From the NCBI RefSeq assembly GCF_000478985.1, contig NZ_AWXB01000069.1, positions 45,575 through 109,574 on the forward strand: a stretch of DNA of 64,000 nt, read 5' to 3'. This document shows positions 8,345-18,231 of this stretch, in pieces. The position numbers were made by a program, and so were the translations under genes. Position 1 is the first letter of the stretch; every line of letters begins with the position of its first letter. The notes beneath the pieces were generated by a model. It was not told where the DNA came from, searched no databases, and was given only the letters and a program-made list of their open reading frames with translations. This DNA comes from Peptoniphilus sp. BV3C26. Its GTDB lineage: Bacteria > Bacillota > Clostridia > Tissierellales > Peptoniphilaceae.

Positions 8345-9274
8345 TTAAAGATTTAAATCTTCCAAAGGACCTAAAGGAACTATCCCATTTGGATTTATTG
8401 AAGGATGAGACCTGTAATAATGATTTTTTATATGGTCAAAATTAACCGTTTCCTTTACTCCTTCCATATTATAAATTCTTTTTGTATATTCCCAAAGATT
8501 TTTATAATCTTTTAATTGTCTTATATTGCATTTAAAATTTCCAAAGTAAACAGGATCAAAACGAATTAAGCTTACAAAAAGCCTTATGTCAGATTCTGTA
8601 AATATATCACCAAATAAAAATTTTTTATTTTCTAATTTGTTTTCAAGAAAATCTAAAGTTTTAAAAAGTTTTTTTACTTCCTCCTCATAAACTTCTTGTT
8701 TTATTGCAAAACCCGCTTTATAAACTCCATTATTAACATTTTCATAAATAATTTCATTTATCTCATCTATTTTTTCTCTCAAGCTTTGCGGATAAAAATC
8801 TTTTTTATTTCCACCTATTTCATTAAAAGAAGAGTTGAACATCCTCATTATGTCTGAAGATTCATTATTTACAATGGTATTTTCCTTTAAATCATAAAGT
8901 AAAGGAACTGTAACTTTTCCAGTATAATTGTTATCAGCCTTAATATAAATATCTTTTAAATATTTTGCATTTATAAGAGGATCCTTTGTAGCACCTTTAT
9001 AGTCATCAAAACTCCATCCATTTTGCCCCATAATAGGGCTTACAATAGCTAGTGATATAATATCATCAAGTCCCTTTAATTTTCTCATTATAAGAGCCCT
9101 TGAAGCCCATGGACATGCTAAAGAAACATATAGCAGATATCTATTTTTTTCAGGTTGAAACTTCGTTCCCTTCTTTATAAAATTTCTAAAAGAAGATTCC
9201 TTTCTTTTAAAAGAACCATCCTTATCTGCCAATACATTTTCTATTTGCCATTTTCCATTTACTAATTGTCCCAT
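8345..9274 (-). CDS. Glutathionyl-hydroquinone reductase (Xi-class GST, YqjG type)
   Basis: The protein has 309 residues. The thioredoxin-fold half carries SLACPWASRALIMRKLKGL near residue 50; the CPWA motif with its catalytic cysteine defines Xi-class glutathionyl-hydroquinone reductases. The C-terminal half is an all-helical GST domain with SDIRLFVSLIRFDPVYFGNFKCN. The family reduces glutathionyl-hydroquinones in the cytoplasm. Whether this organism makes glutathione cannot be told from the window, so another thiol may serve. It lies 23 bases downstream of azlD on the same strand. Confidence 0.85.
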   Translation of the reverse strand: MGQLVNGKWQIENVLADKDGSFKRKESSFRNFIKKGTKFQPEKNRYLLYVSLACPWASRALIMRKLKGLDDIISLAIVSPIMGQNGWSFDDYKGATKDPLINAKYLKDIYIKADNNYTGKVTVPLLYDLKENTIVNNESSDIMRMFNSSFNEIGGNKKDFYPQSLREKIDEINEIIYENVNNGVYKAGFAIKQEVYEEEVKKLFKTLDFLENKLENKKFLFGDIFTESDIRLFVSLIRFDPVYFGNFKCNIRQLKDYKNLWEYTKRIYNMEGVKETVNFDHIKNHYYRSHPSINPNGIVPLGPLEDLNL

Positions 9275-9297
9275 TAAACCTCCTTATTACAAAAAAT

Positions 9298-9621
9298 CTA
9301 AAAAATAACTTGAACTAAAAACATATAAAAAGCCGTCCCTAAAAAAACACTTATAAGGGCATTTCCTTTAATCTTTTCTAAAAATACAACAAATAAAATT
9401 GCAAGTATTTCCGGTAAGCCGTGACTTCCAGCCAAGACATTTACATCTTTTAAGCAATAGATAACAAGCATAGCCATTATTGAATAAGGCAGAACTTTCC
9501 CTAAATATTCTACGGTCTTTGGAGTATTATTTTTGGAAAAAATTATAAAAGGCAAAGCTCTTAATAAAATTGTTAAAAGAGACATAATGGCAACTGCCGC
9601 AAAAAAATAAGATCTCTCCAT
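9298..9621 (-). CDS. azlD: AzlD-family branched-chain amino acid transport subunit
   Basis: This 107-residue membrane protein has four hydrophobic helices, with LRALPFIIF near residue 22, the proline-containing VLPYSIMAMLVIYCLKD near 43 and HGLPEILAILFV near 70, all typical of AzlD. AzlD acts with AzlC as an exporter of branched-chain amino acids or analogues such as azaleucine. It follows azlC directly, with adjoining stop and start, as usual for the pair. Confidence 0.85.
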   Translation of the reverse strand: MERSYFFAAVAIMSLLTILLRALPFIIFSKNNTPKTVEYLGKVLPYSIMAMLVIYCLKDVNVLAGSHGLPEILAILFVVFLEKIKGNALISVFLGTAFYMFLVQVIF

Positions 9622-10307
9622 TTATTTTTCCAACCTTTCTCTAAAAATTAAAAGAATAACTGCAATTATAAGCATTGTAGGTATCAAAAAATGATCCCTG
9701 CCAAAAATTAAAAGACAAGCTAAAGAGGTTGCAAAGCCTATAAAACTTGGCAAATAACTTTTTTTATTTTTCAGTTGATCTGTAACAATGGTTACAAAAA
9801 GAGCCGTCAAAGCAAAATCCATTCCCTTAGTATCAAATTTAATAAAAGTTCCAATCATCATACCCACAAAAGAACCTAAAATCCAATAAATATGGTTAAA
9901 AAGAGAAAGGAAAAAATAATATAAATGCCTGTCCTCTTTTGCGATTTTATTTTCAGCAACAACCAAAGAATAAGTTTCATCAGTAAGGGCAAATATCATA
10001 TAAGGCTTTTTTAAACCTGCATTTTTATATTTATCAATAAGAGAAATTCCATAAAAGAGGTGTCTTGCATTAACAAGTAAAGTTGTAATTGCAACTGTAC
10101 TCAGACTTACATGATTTACAAATAAATCTATAGCCACATATTGCATCGAACCTCCATAAATAAAAATACTCATTAAAAGTCCGCCTAAAAAATTAAAACC
10201 CTTTGAAATATAAATCATTCCAAACCCAGTTCCCAAAGCTAAATAGCCTGCAAATATAGGAATGGATGAAATAAAAGCTTGTTCTATAATCTTTTTTTAT
10301 TAGTCAT
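9622..10307 (-). CDS. azlC: AzlC-family branched-chain amino acid permease, start region frameshifted
   Basis: The body of the protein (204 residues from a weak TTG at 10236) is a multi-pass AzlC protein with FIYGGSMQYVAIDLF and LLVNARHLFYGISL. Reading further upstream in the same frame gives the missing first helix, EQAFISSIPIFAGYLALG. That frame is blocked by a TAA just before it, while an ATG at 10307 opens MTNKK in another frame. The two frames meet at seven consecutive A residues (minus strand, 10298-10292); eight would join them. This is either a sequencing error, a real mutation, or slippage that restores the frame. The span given includes the presumed original start. Confidence 0.75.
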
Positions 10308-10387
10308 TTCAACCCACTTTTAAATTATTATAATTATTTTAACGTATATAGTTTATATGAAAAAGCCTTCTTAGTCCAACTTAAAAC

Positions 10388-10420
10388 AAAAAAAGAATTC
10401 AGTAAAACTAAACTCTTTTT
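10388..10420 (-). terminator. Intrinsic terminator after the YgjV-like gene
   Basis: The minus strand reads an imperfect hairpin (AAAAAGAGTTTAGT with ACTGAATTCTTTTT) ending in a seven-T run, just past the stop at 10438. Confidence 0.65.
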
Positions 10421-10437
10421 AACAATAATTTATAATT

Positions 10438-10965
10438 TTATTTTATTTCATCTCCATCAAGAGCTTTTAATCCAAATCTAAAAATAGAAATTAAAATGGA
10501 AATTATAGTAATAGTTTCATTTAAAACTCCGCCCCAAGATTTTACAATAAGATCATAAATTAAACTGCAAGGACAATTCACAAATAAATTTATAATTCTA
10601 AGTTTTTTTGCATTATTAGTCCAATAACCAATTGTTGTGGATATAGTTCCCACAGCAGGTAATATTCCCAAAGGACCATTCCAAGTTAAGATAACCGTTA
10701 AAATTGAAATTCCACATAAAATAAAAATCCAACCCCTCCAACGAATTATCTTAGATTCCTTAAACCTTATTAACATAAAATTTCTAAGGCTGCTTATAAA
10801 AAGATTTATAGCCCCACTATATGCCCCTAACAAAGCAAATTGTAAACTAAAAGTCAAACAACCTAAACTCTGCATAAAAAATAACAACTTATTTGTTTTT
10901 AGTTGATAAGAAATAAAGAAAAATAAAAGTCCCACAAAACCTATCATTTGTATAAAAATATGCAT
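10438..10965 (-). CDS. YgjV-family inner-membrane protein
   Basis: The 175-residue protein has five or six hydrophobic helices. Its layout, IGFVGLLFFFISYQLK at the start, LRNFMLIRF in the middle and FVNCPCSLIYDLIVKSWGG near 135, matches the YgjV family (Imp-YgjV). Function of the family is not established. The ATG at 10965 is preferred because AGGAGAG lies 7 bases upstream; the upstream alternative at 11007 lacks a site. It is transcribed alone, with its own terminator. Confidence 0.75.
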   Translation of the reverse strand: MHIFIQMIGFVGLLFFFISYQLKTNKLLFFMQSLGCLTFSLQFALLGAYSGAINLFISSLRNFMLIRFKESKIIRWRGWIFILCGISILTVILTWNGPLGILPAVGTISTTIGYWTNNAKKLRIINLFVNCPCSLIYDLIVKSWGGVLNETITIISILISIFRFGLKALDGDEIK

Positions 10966-11082
10966 CAATAACTCTCCTAAAACCTTAAATAAAAATATAC
11001 AATACACATTTTAACAAATTTTCCATGCTTTTTCTTGTAATAATTTCTCATAATATAAAATTAAAATTTTATACAATATTCA

Positions 11083-12309
11083 TTAAAAATTTTTATTAAA
11101 TTCATTTACAGATGGCAAATTTTTTATGCTTTTATTAAAATTCCAATAAAAAGAAACTGATATAATAATTATACTTGCAATTAAAATTGTATAAGAACTT
11201 CCAAAAAAATCTCCCAGAAATCCTCCCAATAAAGCTCCGAAAGGTGCCATTAAAGTAGATATTCCAATCATTGTTCCCATTGCGCTTCCAAGTTTATTTT
11301 TAGGAACCGTAATTTGAATCATAGTTTGAGCATAAACATTCACTATCCCAACTATAAACCAACCAAATCCATATAAAACAGCACTTGCTAATTGATTGTT
11401 TTGAAAATATGAAACACCTATCCATGATAAAGCTACTAATTCCATTCCGAAAATGTATAATTTTCCTAAAGAAAATTTTTTAAAAAAAGATAATCCTGAA
11501 AATAATGAGCCTGCTAAAACTCCTAAGCCCATGGCTCCCAACATAATCCCATAAAATACTTTATTTTTTGAAAAAGCCGGTAAAACTGCACTTATAGAAG
11601 TTGCAGAAAAATTTATAAAAACTATTCCCAGTGCTAAAGCAAATATTTTAGAATCTTTAAATAAACCCAAACCCTCTTTAAGTTGTATAAAATGTTCTTT
11701 TATAAAATTAGAATCTCTTAAATTTTTAGGACTTATATTATTTTCAGCAATTTTTTTAGACAAAAAACAAAATAAAAAACCTGTAATAACAAATGTAAGA
11801 CTATCAGCAAAAAAAGCAAACATATAACCTAAGGATGCAATCATTATTCCGCTTAAAGTATCAAAAATAGCATTTGAACCTTGATATGCCATAGTCATAA
11901 ATGAATTTGCACTTATCAATTCATCTTCAGATAAAATTTTCGGAAGTAATGAAATTTGACCTGGGTAAACCAACTGATTTATAAGTGAAACAATAGGCAT
12001 AATAAACATAATATGGTAAATGTTAAGCCTTTCAAAATAATATAAAAGAGGTATCGGTAAAATTAAAACTGCCTGAATAAATTGACTTTTTATTAAAAAC
12101 TTTTTCATATTAATTTTATCTAAAATCGGACTAAGTATTAGTTGAACAATTGCCGTTGATGAAGTTAAAAAAAGAGTTATACCAGAATATAAAGTTGATC
12201 CTGACATTTCATAAACTAAAAGTGCTGCTGCAATGGAATATATACTATCTCCAAAATTAGTTATTAATCTTCCTAACAATAAAATATATAAATCTTTGTT
12301 TCTAATCAT
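11083..12309 (-). CDS. Major facilitator superfamily transporter (probable exporter)
   Basis: The protein has about 408 residues and 11-12 hydrophobic helices in two halves, with the MFS loop motif DKINMKKFLIKSQ between helices 2 and 3. The C-terminal half contains AQTMIQITVPKNKLGSAMG, as in MFS drug exporters of the MefA/YfiS kind. AAAGGAG sits 10 bases from the ATG at 12309; an ATG at 12318 lies too close to the site. It follows an ArsR-type regulator gene on the same strand, so it is probably an exporter regulated by that protein. Substrate unknown. Confidence 0.8.
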   Translation of the reverse strand: MIRNKDLYILLLGRLITNFGDSIYSIAAALLVYEMSGSTLYSGITLFLTSSTAIVQLILSPILDKINMKKFLIKSQFIQAVLILPIPLLYYFERLNIYHIMFIMPIVSLINQLVYPGQISLLPKILSEDELISANSFMTMAYQGSNAIFDTLSGIMIASLGYMFAFFADSLTFVITGFLFCFLSKKIAENNISPKNLRDSNFIKEHFIQLKEGLGLFKDSKIFALALGIVFINFSATSISAVLPAFSKNKVFYGIMLGAMGLGVLAGSLFSGLSFFKKFSLGKLYIFGMELVALSWIGVSYFQNNQLASAVLYGFGWFIVGIVNVYAQTMIQITVPKNKLGSAMGTMIGISTLMAPFGALLGGFLGDFFGSSYTILIASIIIISVSFYWNFNKSIKNLPSVNEFNKNF

Positions 12310-12367
12310 TTTTAACATGCTCCTTTTGTTTAACGTTTTGTTTTATTTGACAGTCTTGCGTTTTTTT

Positions 12368-12392
12368 GCCGGTAAGTTTGAATCTTACCGGC
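12368..12392 (-). repeat. Perfect 9-bp hairpin between regulator and transporter
   Basis: GCCGGTAAG and CTTACCGGC flank a 7-base loop. On the minus strand A residues, not T, follow it, so it is not an ordinary terminator. It may be a transcript-stability or processing structure between the two genes. Confidence 0.5.
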
Positions 12393-12395
12393 AAT

Positions 12396-12824
12396 TTAAT
12401 CAACTTTATAAATTTGTACTTGAAAACTTTCTTTATCTAATTTTTCGCAATTATACTTTTTAATTAAATTCTTTAGCTCTTTATTAAATTCATCGTAATC
12501 TTTTGCATCTATTTTAAAATTAAATATATTTTTTTCTAAATTTTTATTAAATATTTCACTATTAGGTATAAAAGCTTTTGCAACAGGAAGAAAATATTTT
12601 TGTGTAATTCCATTTATAAGCTCAGTATCTACAACCTCTATAATTCCATTTTCTTCTAAAATTTTTAAATGGTAGTGAATTTTTGAACGACTTACTCCCA
12701 TTTTATCGGACAAATCTTGAGCAGTTTTAGGAGTTAAACCTAAATTCATAATTATATTAAGTCTTATAGGATCACTAACTACATTTATTTCTTCAAGAGA
12801 ATTTAAAACATGGACATCTTTCAA
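12396..12824 (-). CDS. ArsR-type winged-helix transcriptional regulator
   Basis: The first 75 residues form a winged helix-turn-helix: SDPIRLNIIMNLGLTPKTAQ, then a recognition helix MGVSRSKIHYHLKILEENG and a wing. The remaining 65 residues resemble the effector or dimer region of PadR/ArsR-like regulators that sit beside MFS pumps. No metal-binding cysteine pair is present, so metal sensing is unlikely. The gene lies 87 bases upstream of the MFS gene on the same strand and probably controls it. The signal is unknown. Confidence 0.78.
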   Translation of the reverse strand: MKDVHVLNSLEEINVVSDPIRLNIIMNLGLTPKTAQDLSDKMGVSRSKIHYHLKILEENGIIEVVDTELINGITQKYFLPVAKAFIPNSEIFNKNLEKNIFNFKIDAKDYDEFNKELKNLIKKYNCEKLDKESFQVQIYKVD

Positions 12825-12918
12825 AAAAAAATCATCTCCTTTAATTAAAAATATCTTAACTTAAAAAAAATAGATTGTCAAATTTTTTTTAACGTTAAAT
12901 TTATTATTTTATAAAAGT

Positions 12919-12948
12919 AAAAGACCCTATTTTTTACTAGGGTCTTTT
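12919..12948. terminator. Bidirectional terminator
   Basis: AAAAGACCCTA and TAGGGTCTTTT form a perfect 11-bp stem with an 8-base loop and an A/T run on each side. It lies past the P-type ATPase stop and upstream of the ArsR-type gene. Confidence 0.85.
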
Positions 12949-12967
12949 GTCAAATTATTTATTAAAT

Positions 12968-15500
12968 TTATTTTCTTGAAAATGAATTATTTTTATAAAA
13001 TTTTTTCTTTAATATTTCTGCAACTAAGGCATAAATAAATGATATTCCAAACATTGATAATATCACCTTAATTGGAAGTGCTATTAGGCCAAGATATGAA
13101 TTAATAGGACTATATATTATTGCAATTAAGCACAAACTCACGCATATTATTGCAAAAATTAATTTTTTACTTGGTTTGCTCTTTGTGACAGGTCTTGCTG
13201 TTCTAACTATTAGCATAACTACCATGGCAGAAATGACAGATTCTAACATCCAGCCAGTTTGGAAAAGCCTCTCATCTGATTTAAATATTGATATCAACAC
13301 AAAAAATGTTAAGTAGTCAAATAAAGATGATATTATTCCAAAAACCACCATAAATCTTTTTATAAATTTCATATCCCATTTTACCGGATTTTTTAACCAG
13401 TCTTCATCAACAGAGTCTGAGGCAATTTGCAAAGAAGGAAAATCTGTAAATAAATTTGTAAGTAGGATTTGTTTTGGTAAAAGCGGTAAAAACTTTAAGA
13501 ATATACTTGCACCTGCCATGGAAAACATATTTCCAAAATTAGCACTAGTTGCAACAAATATATACTTCAAAGTGTTTATAAAAGTTCTTCTACCTTCTTT
13601 TATTCCAGATAACAATACCTTTAAACTATTTTGCAATAGAACAATAGAAGCTGCATCCTTTGCCGTATCAGCTGCTGTGTCAACGGATATGCCAACATCT
13701 GCTTCCTTTATAGCTGGTGCATCGTTTATGCCATCGCCCATATAGCCTACTACCTCTCCAGCTTCTTTGTAGGCTCTAATTATTTTTTCCTTTTGATTTG
13801 GACTTATTTCAGCAAAAATATCAATGTCTAAAACTTTTTTATTTAGTTGACTTATAGAATATGAACTTAAATCTTGACCAAGCAAAATTTTTTCTGGATT
13901 AAGACCTATTTGACTGCCAATATTTTTAGCAATTTCTTCATTGTCCCCTGTTATCATTTTTAAAGAGACACCTAGGTTATTCATTTGGCTTATTACATCT
14001 TTTATATCTTCCTTTAAGGGATCAATAAATAGTAAGAATCCTTTAAAAATCATGCCTATAGCCTTTTCCTTTTGAAAGTCAGAGTCGTCACTTAAAATTT
14101 TATAAGAAAGGCCTAAAACTCTGTAACCCTTACTTGAAAACTCATCAAATAAATCAAATATTTGACTTTTTATTTCACTAATGTTTCCAATAGAATTGTC
14201 AGACTTTTCATAAGAATCACATATATTTACAATGCTTTCAAAAGCACCCTTTGTAATCATAAAATTTTTATTTGAAAAATCAGAGCCAGTCTTTACTATT
14301 ACACTTAAAATTTTATTTTCAAAGGAGTAGGGGATTTCAAAAAGCTTTTTATAAGAAGAAAAATCATCTTTGTTTGAACTTAAAATAGCCTCATCAATTG
14401 GATTAGAGTAGCCTTCTTGAAAATATGAATTAATCGCCGCAAATTTATTTAAGTCCTCAGATTTTTCACCCTTAAAATTTAAGGCTCTATCAAGCTTGAC
14501 CTTACCCTTTGTTATTGTTCCTGTTTTATCAGAACACATAATTGTCATAGACCCAAAATTTTCAATTGAATTTAATTTTTTTACTATTACACCTTCCTCA
14601 GACATTCTCTTAGCCCCTTGTGACAAATTCACACTAATTATAGCTGGCAACATTTGAGGGGTTAAGCCAACAGAAAGAGCCAAGGCAAACATAAATGATT
14701 CTAAAAAGGACTTATTTAAAACAATATTAAATATAAATATTAAACCAATTAGAAGAGTTGTAACATGTAAAATTAAATTGCCGAAATCCTTTATGCCCTT
14801 TTCAAAATCTGTATCAGAATCCTTTTGGCTGAGAGATGAAGTAATTTTACCAAACTCAGTATCTTTAGCTAAGTTAACAATAATTGCCTTGCCAGAGCCA
14901 CTAATAACATGAGTGCCCATCCAGAGAGAATTTTTTCTTTCAGAAAGACTTGTATTGGCAGGTATTTTTGTTGTCAGCTTTTCCACAGGAAAAGTCTCAC
15001 CAGTTAAACTTGACTCATCAGTAGAGAGAGAATTATCCTCAATAAGCAGACAATCAGCAGGTATCATGTCGCCTGTTTTAACTTTAATAATATCTCCAAC
15101 AGTCAAATTTCCATTATCCAGTTCTTGAAATTTTCCATCTCTTAAAACAGAAGATGTAACACTTACAGAAGAAAGGAGTTTTTTTTACAGCGTCCTTTGC
15201 CTTGCTTTCATGAAGATAGCTTAAAAAAGAAGAAATTAAAATTATAATTAAAATAATAACGCCATCAGAATAATCCTTTAAAAATATAGATAAGATTGCG
15301 GCAAAAATAAGTATCATAGTTATTGGACTTTTAAATTGAGACAAAAAAATCATAAATTTAGAAGTAGATTTCTTTTCCTCAAAAACATTTTTACCATATT
15401 TTTCAATTCTATCCTCAGCTTCTTTAGTTGACAAACCATTTTCACTTGAATTTAATTGTTTTAAAATAGCATCCTTATCATAGGACCAAAAATCTTTCAT
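12968..15500 (-). pseudogene. mgtA: MgtA-like P-type cation ATPase, one-base frameshift in an A8 run
   Basis: Two frames together make one P-type ATPase of about 843 residues. The first (15500 to about 15186) gives the N-terminal cation-ATPase domain and two helices; the second gives the actuator LTGETFPVEK, phosphorylation motif MCSDKTGTITKGK, hinge MGDGINDAPAIKEADVGIS and six C-terminal helices. The sequence GSMTIMCSDKTGT and overall layout fit the Mg2+-importing P3B group. The frames meet at eight A residues (minus strand, 15186-15179); removing one restores KDAVKKLLSSVSVTSS. Apart from that the gene looks intact, with ribosome site and full C-terminus, so it is a very recent change, a base-calling error or slippage. 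Confidence 0.85.
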
Positions 15501-15564
15501 ACTTGCCTCCTATTTACTTAAATATATTCCAAGAAAAAATAAAGAGCAATAGAAAATATAAAAA

Positions 15565-15596
15565 ATACCAGAGTTCATTTAAATCTACTCTGGTAT
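15565..15596 (-). terminator. Hairpin terminator upstream of the P-type ATPase gene
   Basis: ATACCAGAGT and ACTCTGGTAT form a 10-bp stem with a 12-base loop; the minus strand then runs into six T residues. It probably ended the transcript of the worn gene at 15625. Confidence 0.7.
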
Positions 15597-15624
15597 CTGT
15601 TTGAATTTACAAAACAACAAAAAA

Positions 15625-15798
15625 TCAAGATGAATTAACTATTGTTGCACTATTGATACTCTCGAATTTTATATTAATCCATTCAAGCTGTTCATAAGCA
15701 ATTTTTTTATTCCCATTCTTCTTTTCCAAAAGTCCGATATATCTCAAACCATTCAAAATACTATATTCTATTTTTAGAGTACCACTAAATTCACCTAA
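15625..15798 (-). pseudogene. C-terminal remnant of an unrecognised gene
   Basis: About 57 codons are open and end at TGA, reading LEKKNGNKKIAYEQLEWIN and onward, with protein-like composition. There is no start codon with a ribosome site, and an in-frame TAA lies directly upstream. I read it as the tail of a decayed gene. No family is recognised. Confidence 0.35.
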
Positions 15799-15984
15799 TT
15801 ATAGGACGTTTTCAAATTTTTAGTCCCATCCCAGTCTCACAAGCTGGGTCTCAAACTCTCTCTATTTGGATATAATTTAATTCTTGATTTTTAAACACAT
15901 AAAGTATCGGTTTGCACACTCTTATTTGAATATCGTTAAAAGTTTTTAAATTTAAAAAAACCTGTACCATAACTTGGCGCAGGT
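15799..15984 (-). terminator. Gene-free stretch with an intrinsic terminator at 15953-15984
   Basis: No coding frame is supported here. At its left part CCCAG and CTGGG flank TCTCACAAG, a small hairpin of unknown role. At its right end ACCTG and CAGGT close a longer hairpin that on the minus strand runs into seven T residues, which would end the transcript of the 672-residue protein gene. Confidence 0.6.
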
Positions 15985-16026
15985 ATAATTATTTTTATAT
16001 TAGATTTATTTGTCGTGATGTAATCA

Positions 16027-18045
16027 TCAATGCAAAAACATTCTTTCCATTCTAGCTAATTCAGTTTCCACATATTGTTTTGCTTCTTTTGCCATATCAA
16101 AATGAACATATTTGTTATGAGCTGGAGGATTTCTAAACATTTCTACTTTTTCTCTAGAATACCATTCATCAAATCTTTTATTCTCATACTCATTAATTCC
16201 ATAAGGTGTTAATAGTAGTTTTATATTCTTTTCTAATTCCTTTGACAGTTTTGAATCATATTTTAAAATCCTAAATAGATATCTTAGGTTGCCAAACATA
16301 AGCCCAGAGTCATTATTCTTTATAATATCATTAAACATTTTTGTTAATATATCACATTTTTTTGTGCCGTGAGATAAATTAAGAAGTTCATCCAATCCCT
16401 CTTTCCCCAAAGAATTTAATAAAGGTTTAACTATCCTCTCATTCGATTCATTCTCTATGATTCTATAGTATGACATAGCTATCATACCCGCATCATTATT
16501 TTTATAATTACTTTCAATGGCCATATCATATAAAATGCAAGCTGCATCATATTCCTTTTTGCCATTATCGCTAAGTCCATCTCTAACAATTTTCCTTGTT
16601 TTATCTTTTTCAATGTCTTCATGTTTAATATTTAGAAAATCAAAAAGATTGTAGAATTTTTCTTCAAATTCCTTATCTTTTCCTATTGCGTCTAAGTAAG
16701 CCATAAGAATAAGGGTCTTCATTTCCTCTTGTACTAAAGGATCCATGCTTTTAAAGTTCTTAAAAACTGTGTTATAAATTTTTTCATAAATTACCTCGCT
16801 GATATTTAGCTTGCAAAAATATTTAAAAAATTTAATTTGATCTTCTATAAAAAATTCTTCCATCCCTTCATAGGCTTTAATGTATAAGTCTTTTCTATCA
16901 TTATTATCCATATGAGAATTAAAAAAGGCATCCAGTTCTTTTTTAATTTCTAATGGTGCAAATTGAAATACATTTTTCTTATCCATAAGATAATTATAAA
17001 GTTTTTCATCATAAGAGTTAGATATATTACTAATTATAGAAATATCATCAAATTCTAAAAGCCAAGATGTTAAATATTCAAACATCAATAAATAGAATTC
17101 GTTCTTTTCTCTGGTAGGATATACCTGGTCTTTATAACAATGAATCTTGTCTTCAAATTTATGATATATTTTTTCAACATCTTTTAATCCCGTTACATAA
17201 TCATCTACTTTATCAAGATCTAAATGATTCCCAAGCATTAATAGCGTATAAGTAATATTATATTCATTAAATGCAGGTATGTCCTCTAATAGCTTCTCAA
17301 CTTCTTTTACATGACCAAGCATTGCATGAGAGTGGATTAAATAGTATGGATCAATCATAGGGTTTACACGTCTTCCTATGAGATTAATGATCCTTTCATA
17401 TTCTTCTCTGGCAAAGTAATTTTTTACTAAAATAAACTCTGTATTATCTTGTATATATCTCTCAGTAGAATGCACCAGTATTAGTGCCTCTGTAACATCT
17501 TTAGAATAAATTCTACTTACATCATAGATTTCAGCCCGGGTTAAAATATCATCATTATCTAATTGAGCCCAATCTTTTTCATATGATTTATTGTCAAAAT
17601 ATTTTATTCTTCTTAATAATTCATTTAACTCAATAAAATGATAGGTTCTTAATGCTTCAATAACTGTGCCCAACTGCTTGTTAAATTCATATTCACTATT
17701 CTGATTACATTTATTTTTAAGGTCTTCAAACCCTTTCATATAAAAGTAAGCTACAATATCACCTAATCCAATTTGTGAAAGATACTCATTGTGATAGTTT
17801 AAATAAGTAGTAACATTAAAAAATTCATTCTTATAAACCATGTCCTTTAATAAATCAAAGGAATTACCCTCTTGTTCAACAAAGTTTAAAATATAAAGAA
17901 ACCTTTCACATATTTTAATTAAATCAGGTGAACCACTTGCCGCTTTTTCAAAAAACTTTACATACTTATCCCCATAACCTTCTAAAGTTAATAAACGCAT
18001 CATTTCATTAAAACTCATGTTTATGATTAGCTTTTTTTCACTCAT
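16027..18045 (-). CDS. Large helical-repeat protein ending in a HEPN-like Rx4H motif
   Basis: I do not recognise a named family. The 672 residues are almost wholly predicted helix, with TPR/ARM-like spacing of Leu, Tyr and Phe pairs. There are no membrane segments and no signal peptide. Near residues 634-639 the sequence FRNPPAHNKYVHFDMAKEA contains Arg-Asn-Pro-Pro-Ala-His, an Rx4H motif followed by an amphipathic helix, which is the hallmark of HEPN RNase-like domains. A good ribosome site precedes the ATG and a terminator follows. It stands alone beside phage scars and a mobile-element junction, the usual setting of defence genes. A defence or toxin role is inference only. Confidence 0.6.
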   Translation of the reverse strand: MSEKKLIINMSFNEMMRLLTLEGYGDKYVKFFEKAASGSPDLIKICERFLYILNFVEQEGNSFDLLKDMVYKNEFFNVTTYLNYHNEYLSQIGLGDIVAYFYMKGFEDLKNKCNQNSEYEFNKQLGTVIEALRTYHFIELNELLRRIKYFDNKSYEKDWAQLDNDDILTRAEIYDVSRIYSKDVTEALILVHSTERYIQDNTEFILVKNYFAREEYERIINLIGRRVNPMIDPYYLIHSHAMLGHVKEVEKLLEDIPAFNEYNITYTLLMLGNHLDLDKVDDYVTGLKDVEKIYHKFEDKIHCYKDQVYPTREKNEFYLLMFEYLTSWLLEFDDISIISNISNSYDEKLYNYLMDKKNVFQFAPLEIKKELDAFFNSHMDNNDRKDLYIKAYEGMEEFFIEDQIKFFKYFCKLNISEVIYEKIYNTVFKNFKSMDPLVQEEMKTLILMAYLDAIGKDKEFEEKFYNLFDFLNIKHEDIEKDKTRKIVRDGLSDNGKKEYDAACILYDMAIESNYKNNDAGMIAMSYYRIIENESNERIVKPLLNSLGKEGLDELLNLSHGTKKCDILTKMFNDIIKNNDSGLMFGNLRYLFRILKYDSKLSKELEKNIKLLLTPYGINEYENKRFDEWYSREKVEMFRNPPAHNKYVHFDMAKEAKQYVETELARMERMFLH

Positions 18046-18231
18046 ATTCCTTCTCCAAATTTTTAATCAGTTTATAATATATATTTTATCATATAAGTTG
18101 TAAAATTTATAAATTCATATAGAATTAGCTACAAAGTAATGCCACTCGTATGCTTTTTTAATTGAACTACCATACAAAACAAAAGAAATTATTATGCTTT
18201 TATACTATTACTTTTTAATATTTTTTTGAAT

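Noticed and set aside
12368..12392. Intrinsic terminator after the ArsR-type gene
   Set aside because: The perfect hairpin is followed by A residues on the relevant strand, so no U tract would form.
15705..15721. Fourth guaA-type attachment core (TATTCCCATTC)
   Set aside because: Only 11 bases match, it lies within the remnant frame encoding a Lys/Asn-rich stretch, and no arm repeats are nearby.
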